A stretch of DNA of 64,000 nt from Rhizophagus irregularis (lineage: Eukaryota > Glomeromycota > Glomeromycetes > Glomerales > Glomeraceae): contig NC_089453.1 in NCBI RefSeq assembly GCF_026210795.1, positions 3,040,501 to 3,104,500 of the forward strand. The letters run 5' to 3'. This document shows, one piece after another, positions 45,441 to 53,583 of the stretch. The position numbers were made by a program, and so were the translations under genes. Within the stretch, counting starts at the first letter, position 1; each line of letters opens with the position of its first letter. The notes beneath the pieces were generated by a model. That model ran no database searches and had not been told where the DNA came from. It worked only from the letters and a program-made list of their open reading frames with translations.

Positions 45441-45871
45441 GCATTTTGTACTTGACTTTCGTAGGAATTACCCTGCAGAGTCATATTTTTTAGATCCGGC
45501 CGGCATTACCGCGTAATCCCGAATTACCGAAAAAGGAAATTTATGTTACACAAGGTTCCAAACGCATTTTTACCAAAATCGATTTTTTGTGGAACGGGTA
45601 TCGCCCAAAAAGGAAATGATCTACGTACCGCATGAAATCACGTGACACTCTACACATTTGTTCAGGGTATCACGTGACATGAACTCCGTTCACATTTTCT
45701 GTAATATAATCCATAGTTTTTCCATGAATGCTTTTTAGGCCAATAATCCAATAACTTATTCATCAGGTATCCTCATGTTTCGCAACAAGGACTGATGACC
45801 ACGTAACCTTATCATCAGGTATTCTCGTGTTTCGTGACAAGGACTGATGACGATGTCACTTGGTTATTGTA
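45441..45871. other. Long intergenic spacer with paired hairpin repeat
   Basis: The largest non-coding gap of the element outside its ends. Two 39-bp copies (45761-45799, 45813-45851) begin CATCAGGTAT and end GGACTGATGAC and differ at four positions. In each, CATCAG can pair with CTGATG around a GTTTCG loop region. A GGCCGGCATTACCG segment and two CACGTGAC sites lie upstream. It could be a regulatory or origin region. Confidence 0.6.
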
Positions 45872-45883
45872 AATTGAAGATAA
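45872..45883 (+). promoter_or_regulatory. AATTGAAGATAA motif
   Basis: Forty-six nt upstream of the ATG at 45918. With its flanks it reads AAATTGAAGATAAC, the best copy of the shared motif. Confidence 0.65.
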
Positions 45884-45917
45884 CAATTAGGTATGTAGAC
45901 ACGTACAGAAAAAAGAC

Positions 45918-46502
45918 ATGTCATACCCTTATATAACTAATCCTATAACTGGACGTCCAATCCGTGTTGGTGGAGATACCTTTAATCGAATAGTTATGGA
46001 ATCCCATGATTATATCGATGGAAGGCTTGTCCGTAGACAAACCGTACCGCCTCCACCCCAGGAACAACCTGTATATTTAAATACAGATACAGGACGCTAT
46101 ATTCAACACGGTACTAGAACGTATCATAGACTGGTTGAGAGTGACTACGAGGTAGTTGAGGACTACTACCTTGTTCATTCTGAAGAGGAGGAGCTTATAG
46201 AGGAAATCATCAATGAAACACGCTATAATGAGGAAAATCTTGATGGCCAGCGGTTAACTTTCAATAATATACAACAAATCAGAGCCGCTATTCAAGCTGA
46301 CCAAGATGAATATGATGATTTTATCTTACAGCAGAATACGACTAACGGGACACCTTCCTCCGGTCCTTCCGGTCATCCACGAACTTTGGAGGACCATGCC
46401 CCGAGACTTGCAGAGCTTAATATTGAGTTGTGTAGGGAATGTCTCATGCCTGTAAGCCCAAGTGACTTAACGGACAAGTTGTGCAAGGACTGCGCTTCCT
46501 AA
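45918..46502 (+). CDS. NPxTGRxI-motif protein with C-terminal zinc ribbon, 194 aa
   Basis: Two related N-terminal modules, ITNPITGRPIRVGGDTFNRI and YLNTDTGRYIQHGTRTYHRL, match the core of the 2-cysteine adaptor motif (NPxTGRxIxxGGxxYxxL) found in large DNA viruses, but the flanking cysteines are missing. An acidic middle region (HSEEEELIEEIINE) follows. The C-terminus CRECLMPVSPSDLTDKLCKDC is a CxxC…CxxC zinc ribbon. This combination suggests an adaptor or DNA-binding role in the replication or packaging of the element. Intact gene with its own promoter motif. The 2C-adaptor link is motif-level only. Confidence 0.65.
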   Translation: MSYPYITNPITGRPIRVGGDTFNRIVMESHDYIDGRLVRRQTVPPPPQEQPVYLNTDTGRYIQHGTRTYHRLVESDYEVVEDYYLVHSEEEELIEEIINETRYNEENLDGQRLTFNNIQQIRAAIQADQDEYDDFILQQNTTNGTPSSGPSGHPRTLEDHAPRLAELNIELCRECLMPVSPSDLTDKLCKDCAS

Positions 46503-46590
46503 TGGTCAGTCCTCCGGTCCTCTGGTCTTCCGGTCTTTCCAACAGTTGATCCCTTAATGCCAGTTATTTTTTTTTATACAAATGACAGGT

Positions 46591-46603
46591 ATTTAAAGAT
46601 AAC
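46591..46603 (+). promoter_or_regulatory. ATTTAAAGATAAC motif
   Basis: Seventy-two nt upstream of the ATG at 46663; keeps the AAGATAAC half of the consensus. A T-run lies just before it. Confidence 0.5.
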
Positions 46604-46662
46604 AATATATAAAAAAGATTGTGAAGGATACTAAGTGAGCGAATAATCAAAGAAAGATAGCC

Positions 46663-47214
46663 ATGTCAACATCAATCGTAATAAACCAGTGTCAGAACTG
46701 TGGAGTATTCTCTGCAAAAGCGGCATATAGAGGATTATCCAGCGTGTTGTATAGACAGATTATAAAGAAGATTGGTGACGAGAGTGAACCTTTACAAGCC
46801 TTGGGACTTGCCAGGGATAAGTTGGTCCAGATTATCCGTCGGGCAAGTAATGCGGATTTTACGCAATTATTCACACAAAGACTAGATATGAAAATTATGG
46901 ACGGAGATTCATACGAGGATACTAGGAAGTGGCTTCTTGAACAGCTTATAGCCATTGGATGTGACAGTGGGGAAATTGCCTTATATCAGTTCTTACAGAA
47001 TACATACCCGGATGGTATTGATGAACCCTTTACTACATTCTATGAGAACTATGTAAATCATGTAAGAAATCCGATGACTAATAACTTTGCTTCTCGAGCC
47101 TTAGGAGCTATTGGATTAAAAGCTAGGATGCTACGGATTGACTTCGAAGGACGTAAAAAAAGTGCCATGATTCTTAGGGCTTCTGCAGAAGAACTTCGCG
47201 AGATGGGTTGCTAA
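46663..47214 (+). CDS. Orphan protein of the element, 183 aa
   Basis: Intact frame. A single CxxC (INQCQNCGVFS) near the N-terminus is followed by helical sequence (LYRQIIKKIGDESEPLQALG, RDKLVQIIRRASNADFTQLF) and a basic C-terminus (RMLRIDFEGRKKSAMIL). No known domain recognised. It converges on the packaging ATPase with only 13 bp between stop codons. It may be a minor structural or DNA-binding protein; this is a guess from size and context. Confidence 0.6.
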   Translation: MSTSIVINQCQNCGVFSAKAAYRGLSSVLYRQIIKKIGDESEPLQALGLARDKLVQIIRRASNADFTQLFTQRLDMKIMDGDSYEDTRKWLLEQLIAIGCDSGEIALYQFLQNTYPDGIDEPFTTFYENYVNHVRNPMTNNFASRALGAIGLKARMLRIDFEGRKKSAMILRASAEELREMGC

Positions 47215-47227
47215 AGCAACCAGATTC

Positions 47228-48418
47228 TTACAAAATACTATTGATCCCTACTCGTAATGCTCGATGGTCCATATGACCCTTAGAAAAGATCTGTAAAAGG
47301 ACCCCGATGCCTTCTATTATTTTTTTATTATCCAAAGGGTGACTAGACTTCAGGACTTCATATCGGAAGAATAACTCCTTTACGGTCTCAGATTTTGGAA
47401 TTTCAGTCTTCGCGGTCCTATCCCGTACTTTTGCTAAGAATTTTTGGAAGTCTGATCCCAGGGTTTTACCAGATAGTCCGTAGGCTTCCCGAAAGACGTA
47501 CTTAATCCAGGTATCTGCGTTCTTAGCTATAATACCAGATACGAGGAGGTGTTTTCTCTCTTTAGGCGATGGATATTCCCGAGCAAACTCAATTAGCTGG
47601 GAGGACTTTTTTGCTTCAGCTACAGCTTTCTGGCCATAAGGACTAAACTTTGATCGAACTGGGTTCAAACTCGGATCGAACGGGGATTGAACTGAGTTCG
47701 AACTAGGATCGAACTGAGATTGATCAGTGATCGAACTGAGACTAGTATCCCATCTAACCCGAATGGATAACGGATCGCTCTTGGATCTTCTAAGATCAAA
47801 TACTATAAATTCGCGTTGCAGAGTAAGGTCATCGATTACTGGAGCTAGTGACTCCGATTCTTCTGTATACTGGCGGATGATCCTCTTAGTATCAGTCAAA
47901 CTTCCGTGACCTCCATGTAGGGAAATATAATTCACATTTTCACGAATAGCCTTGGGAATGGTAAAGAATCTTTGGGCCACATAAATACATGAAATATTTT
48001 TGTGTCGTCCGTGTGTAAAAAATCCAGTGATGAGATCCTGGGTTTTTTTAGGCGTATCCATCAAATCCTCGAAGATTACCACAGTAGCCTGGGTGGAGTT
48101 GAAGTCCTTAACATTTGGAATCTCACTATGGGATACTGCGGTAAACGGAATTTCTTCTTCTTTGAAAAAATCACGTACGACTGCCCACTTCGGTTCATCG
48201 AGGTATCTGCCAACTAGAATTACCGCATCACATAATATGTACCTTTTGCCATCCTCCTTTGCCTTCTTGTCTCCCATTAACAAATTAATGATCATAGTTG
48301 TCTTACCCGAGTCAGAACTTCCTGCTACGGCAAGACGGAAAGGCCATGATGGGGCAAACTCATTACCCTGTCTCGAGTCGGTCGTGTACTCGTCCAAATT
48401 GTATACATAAAGATCCAT
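47228..48418 (-). CDS. A32/FtsK-HerA-type genome-packaging ATPase, 396 aa
   Basis: The N-terminal 230 residues carry Walker A (RLAVAGSSDSGKTTMI, about residues 28-43), Walker B (ATVVIFEDLMD, about 111-121) and a sensor region (NISCIYVAQRFFTIPKAIRE), followed by NVNYISLHGG. This is the arrangement of the poxvirus A32-like ATPases that load DNA into capsids and are standard in Polintons and virophages. The C-terminal half has short FDPS repeats (QSPFDPSLNPVRSKFSP) and a charged helical domain unlike the core family. The gene is intact. It is divergent from the coiled-coil gene at 48447 with only 28 bp between start codons, so both promoters must overlap coding sequence. Presence of a packaging ATPase implies a capsid encoded somewhere in the element. 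Confidence 0.87.
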   Translation of the reverse strand: MDLYVYNLDEYTTDSRQGNEFAPSWPFRLAVAGSSDSGKTTMIINLLMGDKKAKEDGKRYILCDAVILVGRYLDEPKWAVVRDFFKEEEIPFTAVSHSEIPNVKDFNSTQATVVIFEDLMDTPKKTQDLITGFFTHGRHKNISCIYVAQRFFTIPKAIRENVNYISLHGGHGSLTDTKRIIRQYTEESESLAPVIDDLTLQREFIVFDLRRSKSDPLSIRVRWDTSLSSITDQSQFDPSSNSVQSPFDPSLNPVRSKFSPYGQKAVAEAKKSSQLIEFAREYPSPKERKHLLVSGIIAKNADTWIKYVFREAYGLSGKTLGSDFQKFLAKVRDRTAKTEIPKSETVKELFFRYEVLKSSHPLDNKKIIEGIGVLLQIFSKGHMDHRALRVGINSIL

Positions 48419-48446
48419 TTGAATTTTATTCTAATTTAGTTTAAAT

Positions 48447-49154
48447 ATGATGTCGACACCAATTGCAATTTATACTCCTTCAGAGCCTACTGGACCGCCT
48501 CCTAGGGATTTGCGTGATATGAATAATATACCATTAGTTGCGGTAATTAAGGATCTAACAGATTTTTTAACTGTCAGTGATCGCATGGTTGTTAATCGAG
48601 ATGTACAAAATGCAAACCATCGTCTTAAACATGCTCTTAATTTATTAATTCATCGCTGTAGAGAAACATACGAAGAACGCGATATATTAAAAGCGGAATG
48701 CGATCGATCTCGAAAAGAACGCGATGAATTACAAGACGAACTCGAGGTTCAAATAGGTTTGTTAGGTCTTACACAAGATGAGCTAAATATCATACAAGAT
48801 ACTATTACTGGTTTAGAAGCTAATTTGGCTGAATTGGAACGTGAGTTTGGTGGTATGCGGACGACTAATCGTCGTCTTCAGCAGCAATATAATCTTATGA
48901 GAGGAGAACGTAATAGAGCTATAGGTGAACGTAATAGAGCTATAGGTGAGCGTGATGTGGCACGAAATCGGCTTGTATATGCCAATAATCGGGTTCTTTT
49001 TGGAATTCGAACATTGGGACGTCTTAGGAATCGACTTTTCCAACAAATAGCTGCTCTGCGTATCCAAGTACAATGGTTTCGGATTAGACAATTGAACCCT
49101 CCTCCACCTCCTCTCAACCATCCACAAAATACGATATGGCTGCCATTGGTATAG
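48447..49154 (+). CDS. Coiled-coil protein preceding gag, 235 aa
   Basis: A Pro-rich start (PSEPTGPPPRDLRDM) is followed by about 140 residues of heptad-rich coiled coil (RETYEERDILKAECDRSRKE, two GERNRAI repeats). A basic segment and a PPPPPLNHPQ tail follow. Its last 19 bases overlap the start of the gag-like gene in the -1 frame (ATGGCTGCC within the final codons). It may be translated separately or joined to Gag by frameshifting. It could serve as a scaffold or N-terminal assembly arm for the Gag capsid. No homologue recognised. Confidence 0.65.
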   Translation: MMSTPIAIYTPSEPTGPPPRDLRDMNNIPLVAVIKDLTDFLTVSDRMVVNRDVQNANHRLKHALNLLIHRCRETYEERDILKAECDRSRKERDELQDELEVQIGLLGLTQDELNIIQDTITGLEANLAELEREFGGMRTTNRRLQQQYNLMRGERNRAIGERNRAIGERDVARNRLVYANNRVLFGIRTLGRLRNRLFQQIAALRIQVQWFRIRQLNPPPPPLNHPQNTIWLPLV

Positions 49155-49561
49155 CTGCCCCTATATTTCATGGTCGGGAAGATGAAGATCTTAATCTTTT
49201 TATTGATAACTTTTTAGGGTATATTAATACCGTTGGTATTGATCCATTGGACGATGCCGGTGCGCCTCCGGGTCGGGTGCGAGCGATGGGGGTTCTTCGT
49301 AGCTGTATGAGAGATGAAGCGGCGAGGTGGTTTGATGCAGAACTTACTGGAAAAAATTGGGAACTCTCAAATATTCGGTTAGTGGCTACTGCAAATGGTG
49401 GAGCCGGTGCTACTCGCCGAGCGTTCAGAGCTTTAGCTGTTCCTGAGGTTGCTAATAGATTACATGTTGGTACTTACTTACCCGGGTCTGATGCTGATGT
49501 ATATTCAAGGGTTGCAGGTAATGTGGCGGTAACCGTTGGAGATGCATTTTTCCCATCACGC
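49136..49561 (+). pseudogene. gag: Gag-like capsid gene of the Polinton-like element, 5' part
   Basis: The frame from ATG 49136 gives PIFHGREDEDLNLFIDNFLG, RVRAMGVLRSCMRDEAARWF and further Gag N-lobe sequence. It is the FxGxxDxxxxxFLxxF…LxxxAxxWF pattern of Ty3-type capsid. The frame is interrupted at 49561 by the Ty3 insertion and then reads into LTR sequence until a stop. The missing remainder is at 59138-60217, in register once the insertion and one copy of ACGC are discounted. The codon use and GC are those of the surrounding element genes, not of the AT-rich Ty3 element. Confidence 0.78.
49558..49561. repeat. Ty3 target-site duplication, left (ACGC)
   Basis: ACGC directly precedes the TG of the left LTR and recurs at 59134-59137 directly after the CA of the right LTR. 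Confidence 0.85.
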
Positions 49562-50868
49562 TGTAGCCATAGATACTGAAGTAATCGCATAATATGGAGG
49601 AATAATATGGAATAAAAGATTAAACGATAGAAAGTCACATGATTGGATAAAATTAACCGGAAAGGATAAACTCTTAGGAGAAGGAATGATCTACATGATG
49701 TAATGTTTATTAAATGATTAACGGAGAACCAATAGATCAAGTAGGGAGTTGATCGATGTGGCTTAGCAACCAGTTTATCAAGTTCAACAATAGGAACAAT
49801 TAGGAAGAGTAATCATAAGCCACAAATGATAAATCATATAAAAAGGAAGGATAGCGAATTAAAGGAACAAAAAAATAGGAACATGTAAAATATTGATGAA
49901 CTGCAGCCGCAGTAAAAGAATAGCGGACGAGACGCAGTAGAAAAGATAGCACAGCCACAAAAGATGAATCTTTACGATATAATATTTGAAAGATTACTTT
50001 ATTTTAAAGAAAAGATAGCACAGCCACAAAAGATGGATCTTTACGATATAATATTTGAAAGATTATTTTATTTTAAAGAAAAGATAGCACAGCCACAAAA
50101 GATGGATCTTTATGATATAATATTTGAAAGATTATTTTATTTTAAAGAAAAGATAGCACAGCCACAAAAGATGGATTATATCTTTACGACATAACATGCG
50201 AAAGATTATTTTAAAGAAAAGATAGCATGTTAAAATAGTATAACATATTAGAAAAGATAACATATAAAATAGCATATAGGATAGCGCATAAAAGATAACA
50301 TAAAATAGTAGAAAGAAATAAGAAGTAGGAAAAGAAAGAATAAGAAAGTTGGTTTAAATAGGAGCGGAATGGGAAGTGAATTCCACAGTCGTCAGATACG
50401 ATGTAAAACTTTAAGTAAATTAGTTAATTGTGAATTTTATGAAGAATAAATAAAATACCCTTTATATGAAAATTAATTGTTCCGATTGTTTTTGTTACTA
50501 TTTTCTTATGATGAAAAAGTAATTTTGTTTAATTAATTGTTAGTAAAGTATAATGTTATTTTAAAGGTAATAGGTTCGCCCTAAACTTTACTGTAATGTT
50601 CGCTTAATTAATTTTAATTGGACAAATTCATGGTGAATTTAATGTCATAACAAGAATTATGAAATGAATAAAATATAAACTTTTGTAAAGAGAACTATCA
50701 TATTTTGAAAGAAGATAATGGATGAAATATCGTGGCGAGAGCTATCACAATTTGAAAGTTAAGTAGTAATAAAACTAAACCAAGCAAGAATATTAATGTT
50801 TCGTGGAGAACGAATATACATTAAAGCAGGGAAGTTTGTTTACCGCCGGGTGGCAGACGGGGGTGACA
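49562..50868 (+). repeat. Left LTR, 1307 bp
   Basis: Starts TGTAGCC and ends GGTGACA. It contains an ATATAAAAAGG TATA box near 49835 and three tandem 69-bp units (49964-50170). Compared with the right LTR it lacks one 69-bp unit, which accounts exactly for the length difference. Confidence 0.92.
49964..50194 (+). repeat. 69-bp in-frame tandem repeat in left LTR (three units)
   Basis: Each unit encodes MDLYDIIFERLFYFKEKIAQ plus PQK in one open frame and carries its own ATG; the frame ends at YIFTT. The right LTR has four units. The array is in the probable 5' leader of the transcript. Whether the peptide is made is unknown. Confidence 0.7.
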
Positions 50869-50871
50869 ATT

Positions 50872-50889
50872 TGGTGCATGCTCCGAGAA
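50872..50889 (+). promoter_or_regulatory. Candidate primer-binding site
   Basis: TGGTGCATGCTCCGAGA starts three bases after the left LTR. Position and the TGG start fit priming by the 3' CCA end of a tRNA; the tRNA species was not identified. Confidence 0.45.
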
Positions 50890-52566
50890 AGGAAATGTCG
50901 ACTTTGCATCGACATTTTGACTATCTTCATATAGTCAAGTACCTATGCGGTATTAAGAAGGAAACGGTTAACAACTAAGTGAATTGATCACTCGCGAAGG
51001 GAAGGATCGTTCCGATCATGGTACCGACGTGGTATTCCAAAGAATCTGAACTCAGAAAAAGAGGTGTTAGAATTAAAATATAATATTGGGGAAAAAGGTT
51101 GTAAGTACCTGAAAAACTTTAAAATGGGAACGGGCGAAATAGCGATATTGTACACCTACCTTAGGAATTATAAAAAGAAGGATGCGGTGATATGATGGAA
51201 TATAATGAACTCGTTTCAAAGTAATAGATTTGTTACAAGAATATCCGGAAAAGTATTGTAGTAAGTCACAAAAGTTGTCGTCTTTAAAGTTTTTGCGCTA
51301 ATAATTGTAAAACCAAGAAATTAAGGAAGCCCTCGTAAGATGTTGTATTCTGGGAGGGGCACCATTGTATTTTGCAGATGCCAGAAGTTCCTGGGGATAC
51401 AATGTTGTAACGAAAAGTTGACGAGTAAACTATAAACTCAAGGGTTACGTGGGAACCTGTTACCAAAACACAAGGGTTGCGTGGGAACCTATTTAAAACA
51501 CAAGGGTTACGTGGGAACCTATTACAAAAACACCGGCTGTGAATATAACTTCTTCGGATGGGAATCGAAATAATTGGACTCAGACGTGAGTGGAACATCT
51601 CCCTACTGAAAGCATTTTGAGAATGCGTAACTGAATTCACAAGGCAAAAAGAGAAACCATCGTGAGTATAATTTCTTCAGATGGAACTGGAAGCATTGAG
51701 GGAAATGCGCAACTGAACTCATGAAAAGAAGATAAGTATTATGGGATAAGATGAATAGCAAACCTCGAAACTACTATACTTCATTGGGAAGGTAAAGGCA
51801 AGCCGAGTATAGGTTATTGAATTGTAAAAGATAATAAATAAGAAGAAACACCGTTAAATAAGTATAAATGCGTGTGTCGCATAAGTATAAATGCGTGTGT
51901 CGCATAAGTGTAGATGCGTGTGTCGCATAAAGTATAATATGTTGTGTGTCGACATAATGGTTATGATAAGAGTTAGTACAAGATTAAACAAAGAAGATAT
52001 TTTGCGTAATATTAAATATATGGATGTAAAGATTACATATATAATGAAAAAGAACTAAGAATTCACGAACTTTAGAAGTTATGAGAATTTTGAAGTTCGT
52101 GAAATGCGAAAATTATAAATTTCGATGATAAAAGAAAATTTTGAGGCGCAGTAAAAACTTAGAAAATTTTTGAAATTTTTAGAATGCGCAGTAAAAACCT
52201 CCGCAGTCTGAGGAGATTGTGGACTTAGAATAATTTTTGAATTAATGGCGCAGTAAAATATATACATGAAATTATGAAAGATAAGAATAGCGGAAGAAAC
52301 TTGTGAAAATCAAAAAAGGGGATTTAAAGATTGAAAGATCAACATGAGAATATTATGAATAAGTAAAAGATTTAGAAGAATAAGTTGTTAAATGAATATT
52401 CTTAATGAAAGAAAGATTATACATTCAATATAGGTAATAGAAAAGGACGATATAGTAAAGGATGGTTAGAAGATCAAAATAGAAGCGATAAAAATGATAT
52501 ATAAGAGAGCGGAATTTCAATTTGAATTCTGGATGAATATTTATAATAATTTAATTGGAGTATACG
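50890..52566 (+). other. Long untranslated leader of the Ty3 element with tandem arrays
   Basis: No protein frame. Three copies of a roughly 35-bp unit with GGGTTACGTGGGAACCT lie at 51439-51532. Three exact-length 23-bp units AAGTATAAATGCGTGTGTCG (plus CAT) occupy 51860-51928, with a degenerate fourth. GCGCAGTAAAA recurs three times at 52146-52258. These may be packaging or translation signals. Confidence 0.6.
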
Positions 52567-53583
52567 ATGGAATGGTACCATCAATGGGAAAGTGAATATA
52601 GGACACATAAAGAAGAACATGAGTTAAGAGCGGGAGAATTAGATGAATGTTTAAATTGTGAATTATGTCATCCGATAGAAAATGAACCAATGGTATTCAA
52701 GAAATTTTGGGATGCATTATTTAAGTTCGAAGATACAATAGTAATATATAATAATGTAACGATCAAGGGAGTAATAGATTTATTAAGTATGGATAATTCA
52801 GAAAGAGAAGATACAATACACAAGGGAAAATGTAGAGACATAATTGATAGAATAACGGAATCAATAAGATATAGAATACAACCAAAAATGAAAGAAAAAG
52901 GATTACGAACGATTATATTAGTAATTGTAAGAGATTGTATTGAAGGAGATTTAGGGAATGAAGTATTTGATAGGTTAATCGGAAATCCTGAATTAATAGA
53001 ACACAAATATATTTTGGAAGATTGGGATGTTGAAAGAAGGTTTGAAAAATTTTGGCAATGGTACAAAATCACATCGAAAGAAGTTGAACCATTACGAGTA
53101 AAGTTGGGAGCAATAAAGACATTCAGGGAATTACTTTATGAAGAAGAGGGAATAGCTACGAATGAGGAGAAAGTAAAAGAGTTAATGTCCAACATGGAAC
53201 ATGGGAATATAGACATAGAAAATGTTCACGAATATCACAGGAATATGGTACAAAAGATAATAAGAATATTTATAGATACTAGGGGCTTTATAAAAGAACC
53301 AGAAGATTCGGAAAGTGAAGATAGCTTAGAAAGTTATGAAATGAAAAAGAATTTTAACGTGAGTTTATATCTTAGATTTGAAAGATTCAGGTACTGGTGG
53401 AATGACAAATATGAAGGTAAACAAATACATACATATCATGAAAATGATTCATTAGAATGGTTTGAAAAGATGTTATCTGAGGGAGAAAATTTGCAAGAAG
53501 ATACTGTAAGAAAACTAATGGATAGTATGACATTTAAAGATAGCGAAGATATATATACAGTACAAGAGATCCTATCATATTGA
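52567..53583 (+). CDS. Ty3 element first frame: acidic Gag N-terminal extension, 338 aa
   Basis: Starts at ATG 52567 (MEWYHQWESEYRTHKEEHEL). It is highly charged, rich in Glu and Lys, with a CLNCELC cluster near residue 35 and no recognised catalytic motif. It ends with a four-base overlap with the next frame in the -1 register. It could be an ancestral N-terminal extension of Gag separated by a frameshift, or be joined by ribosomal frameshifting. No classical slippery heptamer was seen at the junction. Confidence 0.55.
   Translation: MEWYHQWESEYRTHKEEHELRAGELDECLNCELCHPIENEPMVFKKFWDALFKFEDTIVIYNNVTIKGVIDLLSMDNSEREDTIHKGKCRDIIDRITESIRYRIQPKMKEKGLRTIILVIVRDCIEGDLGNEVFDRLIGNPELIEHKYILEDWDVERRFEKFWQWYKITSKEVEPLRVKLGAIKTFRELLYEEEGIATNEEKVKELMSNMEHGNIDIENVHEYHRNMVQKIIRIFIDTRGFIKEPEDSESEDSLESYEMKKNFNVSLYLRFERFRYWWNDKYEGKQIHTYHENDSLEWFEKMLSEGENLQEDTVRKLMDSMTFKDSEDIYTVQEILSY

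Noticed and set aside
45761-45851. CTGATGA together with GCGAAAC on the minus strand looked like a hammerhead ribozyme core
   Set aside because: The bases between CTGATGA and GAAA cannot form a proper stem II next to the core and no cleavage triplet is placed correctly; the CATCAG/CTGATG pairing explains the motif.
44444-47214. A jelly-roll major or minor capsid protein among the orphan genes
   Set aside because: The proteins are 138-194 residues, mostly helical or charged, too short for a double jelly roll; a single jelly roll cannot be excluded without structure prediction.
51439-51955. Regularly spaced repeats that could suggest a CRISPR-like array
   Set aside because: The repeats are directly adjacent tandem units with no unique spacers, and lie in an LTR element leader of a eukaryote.
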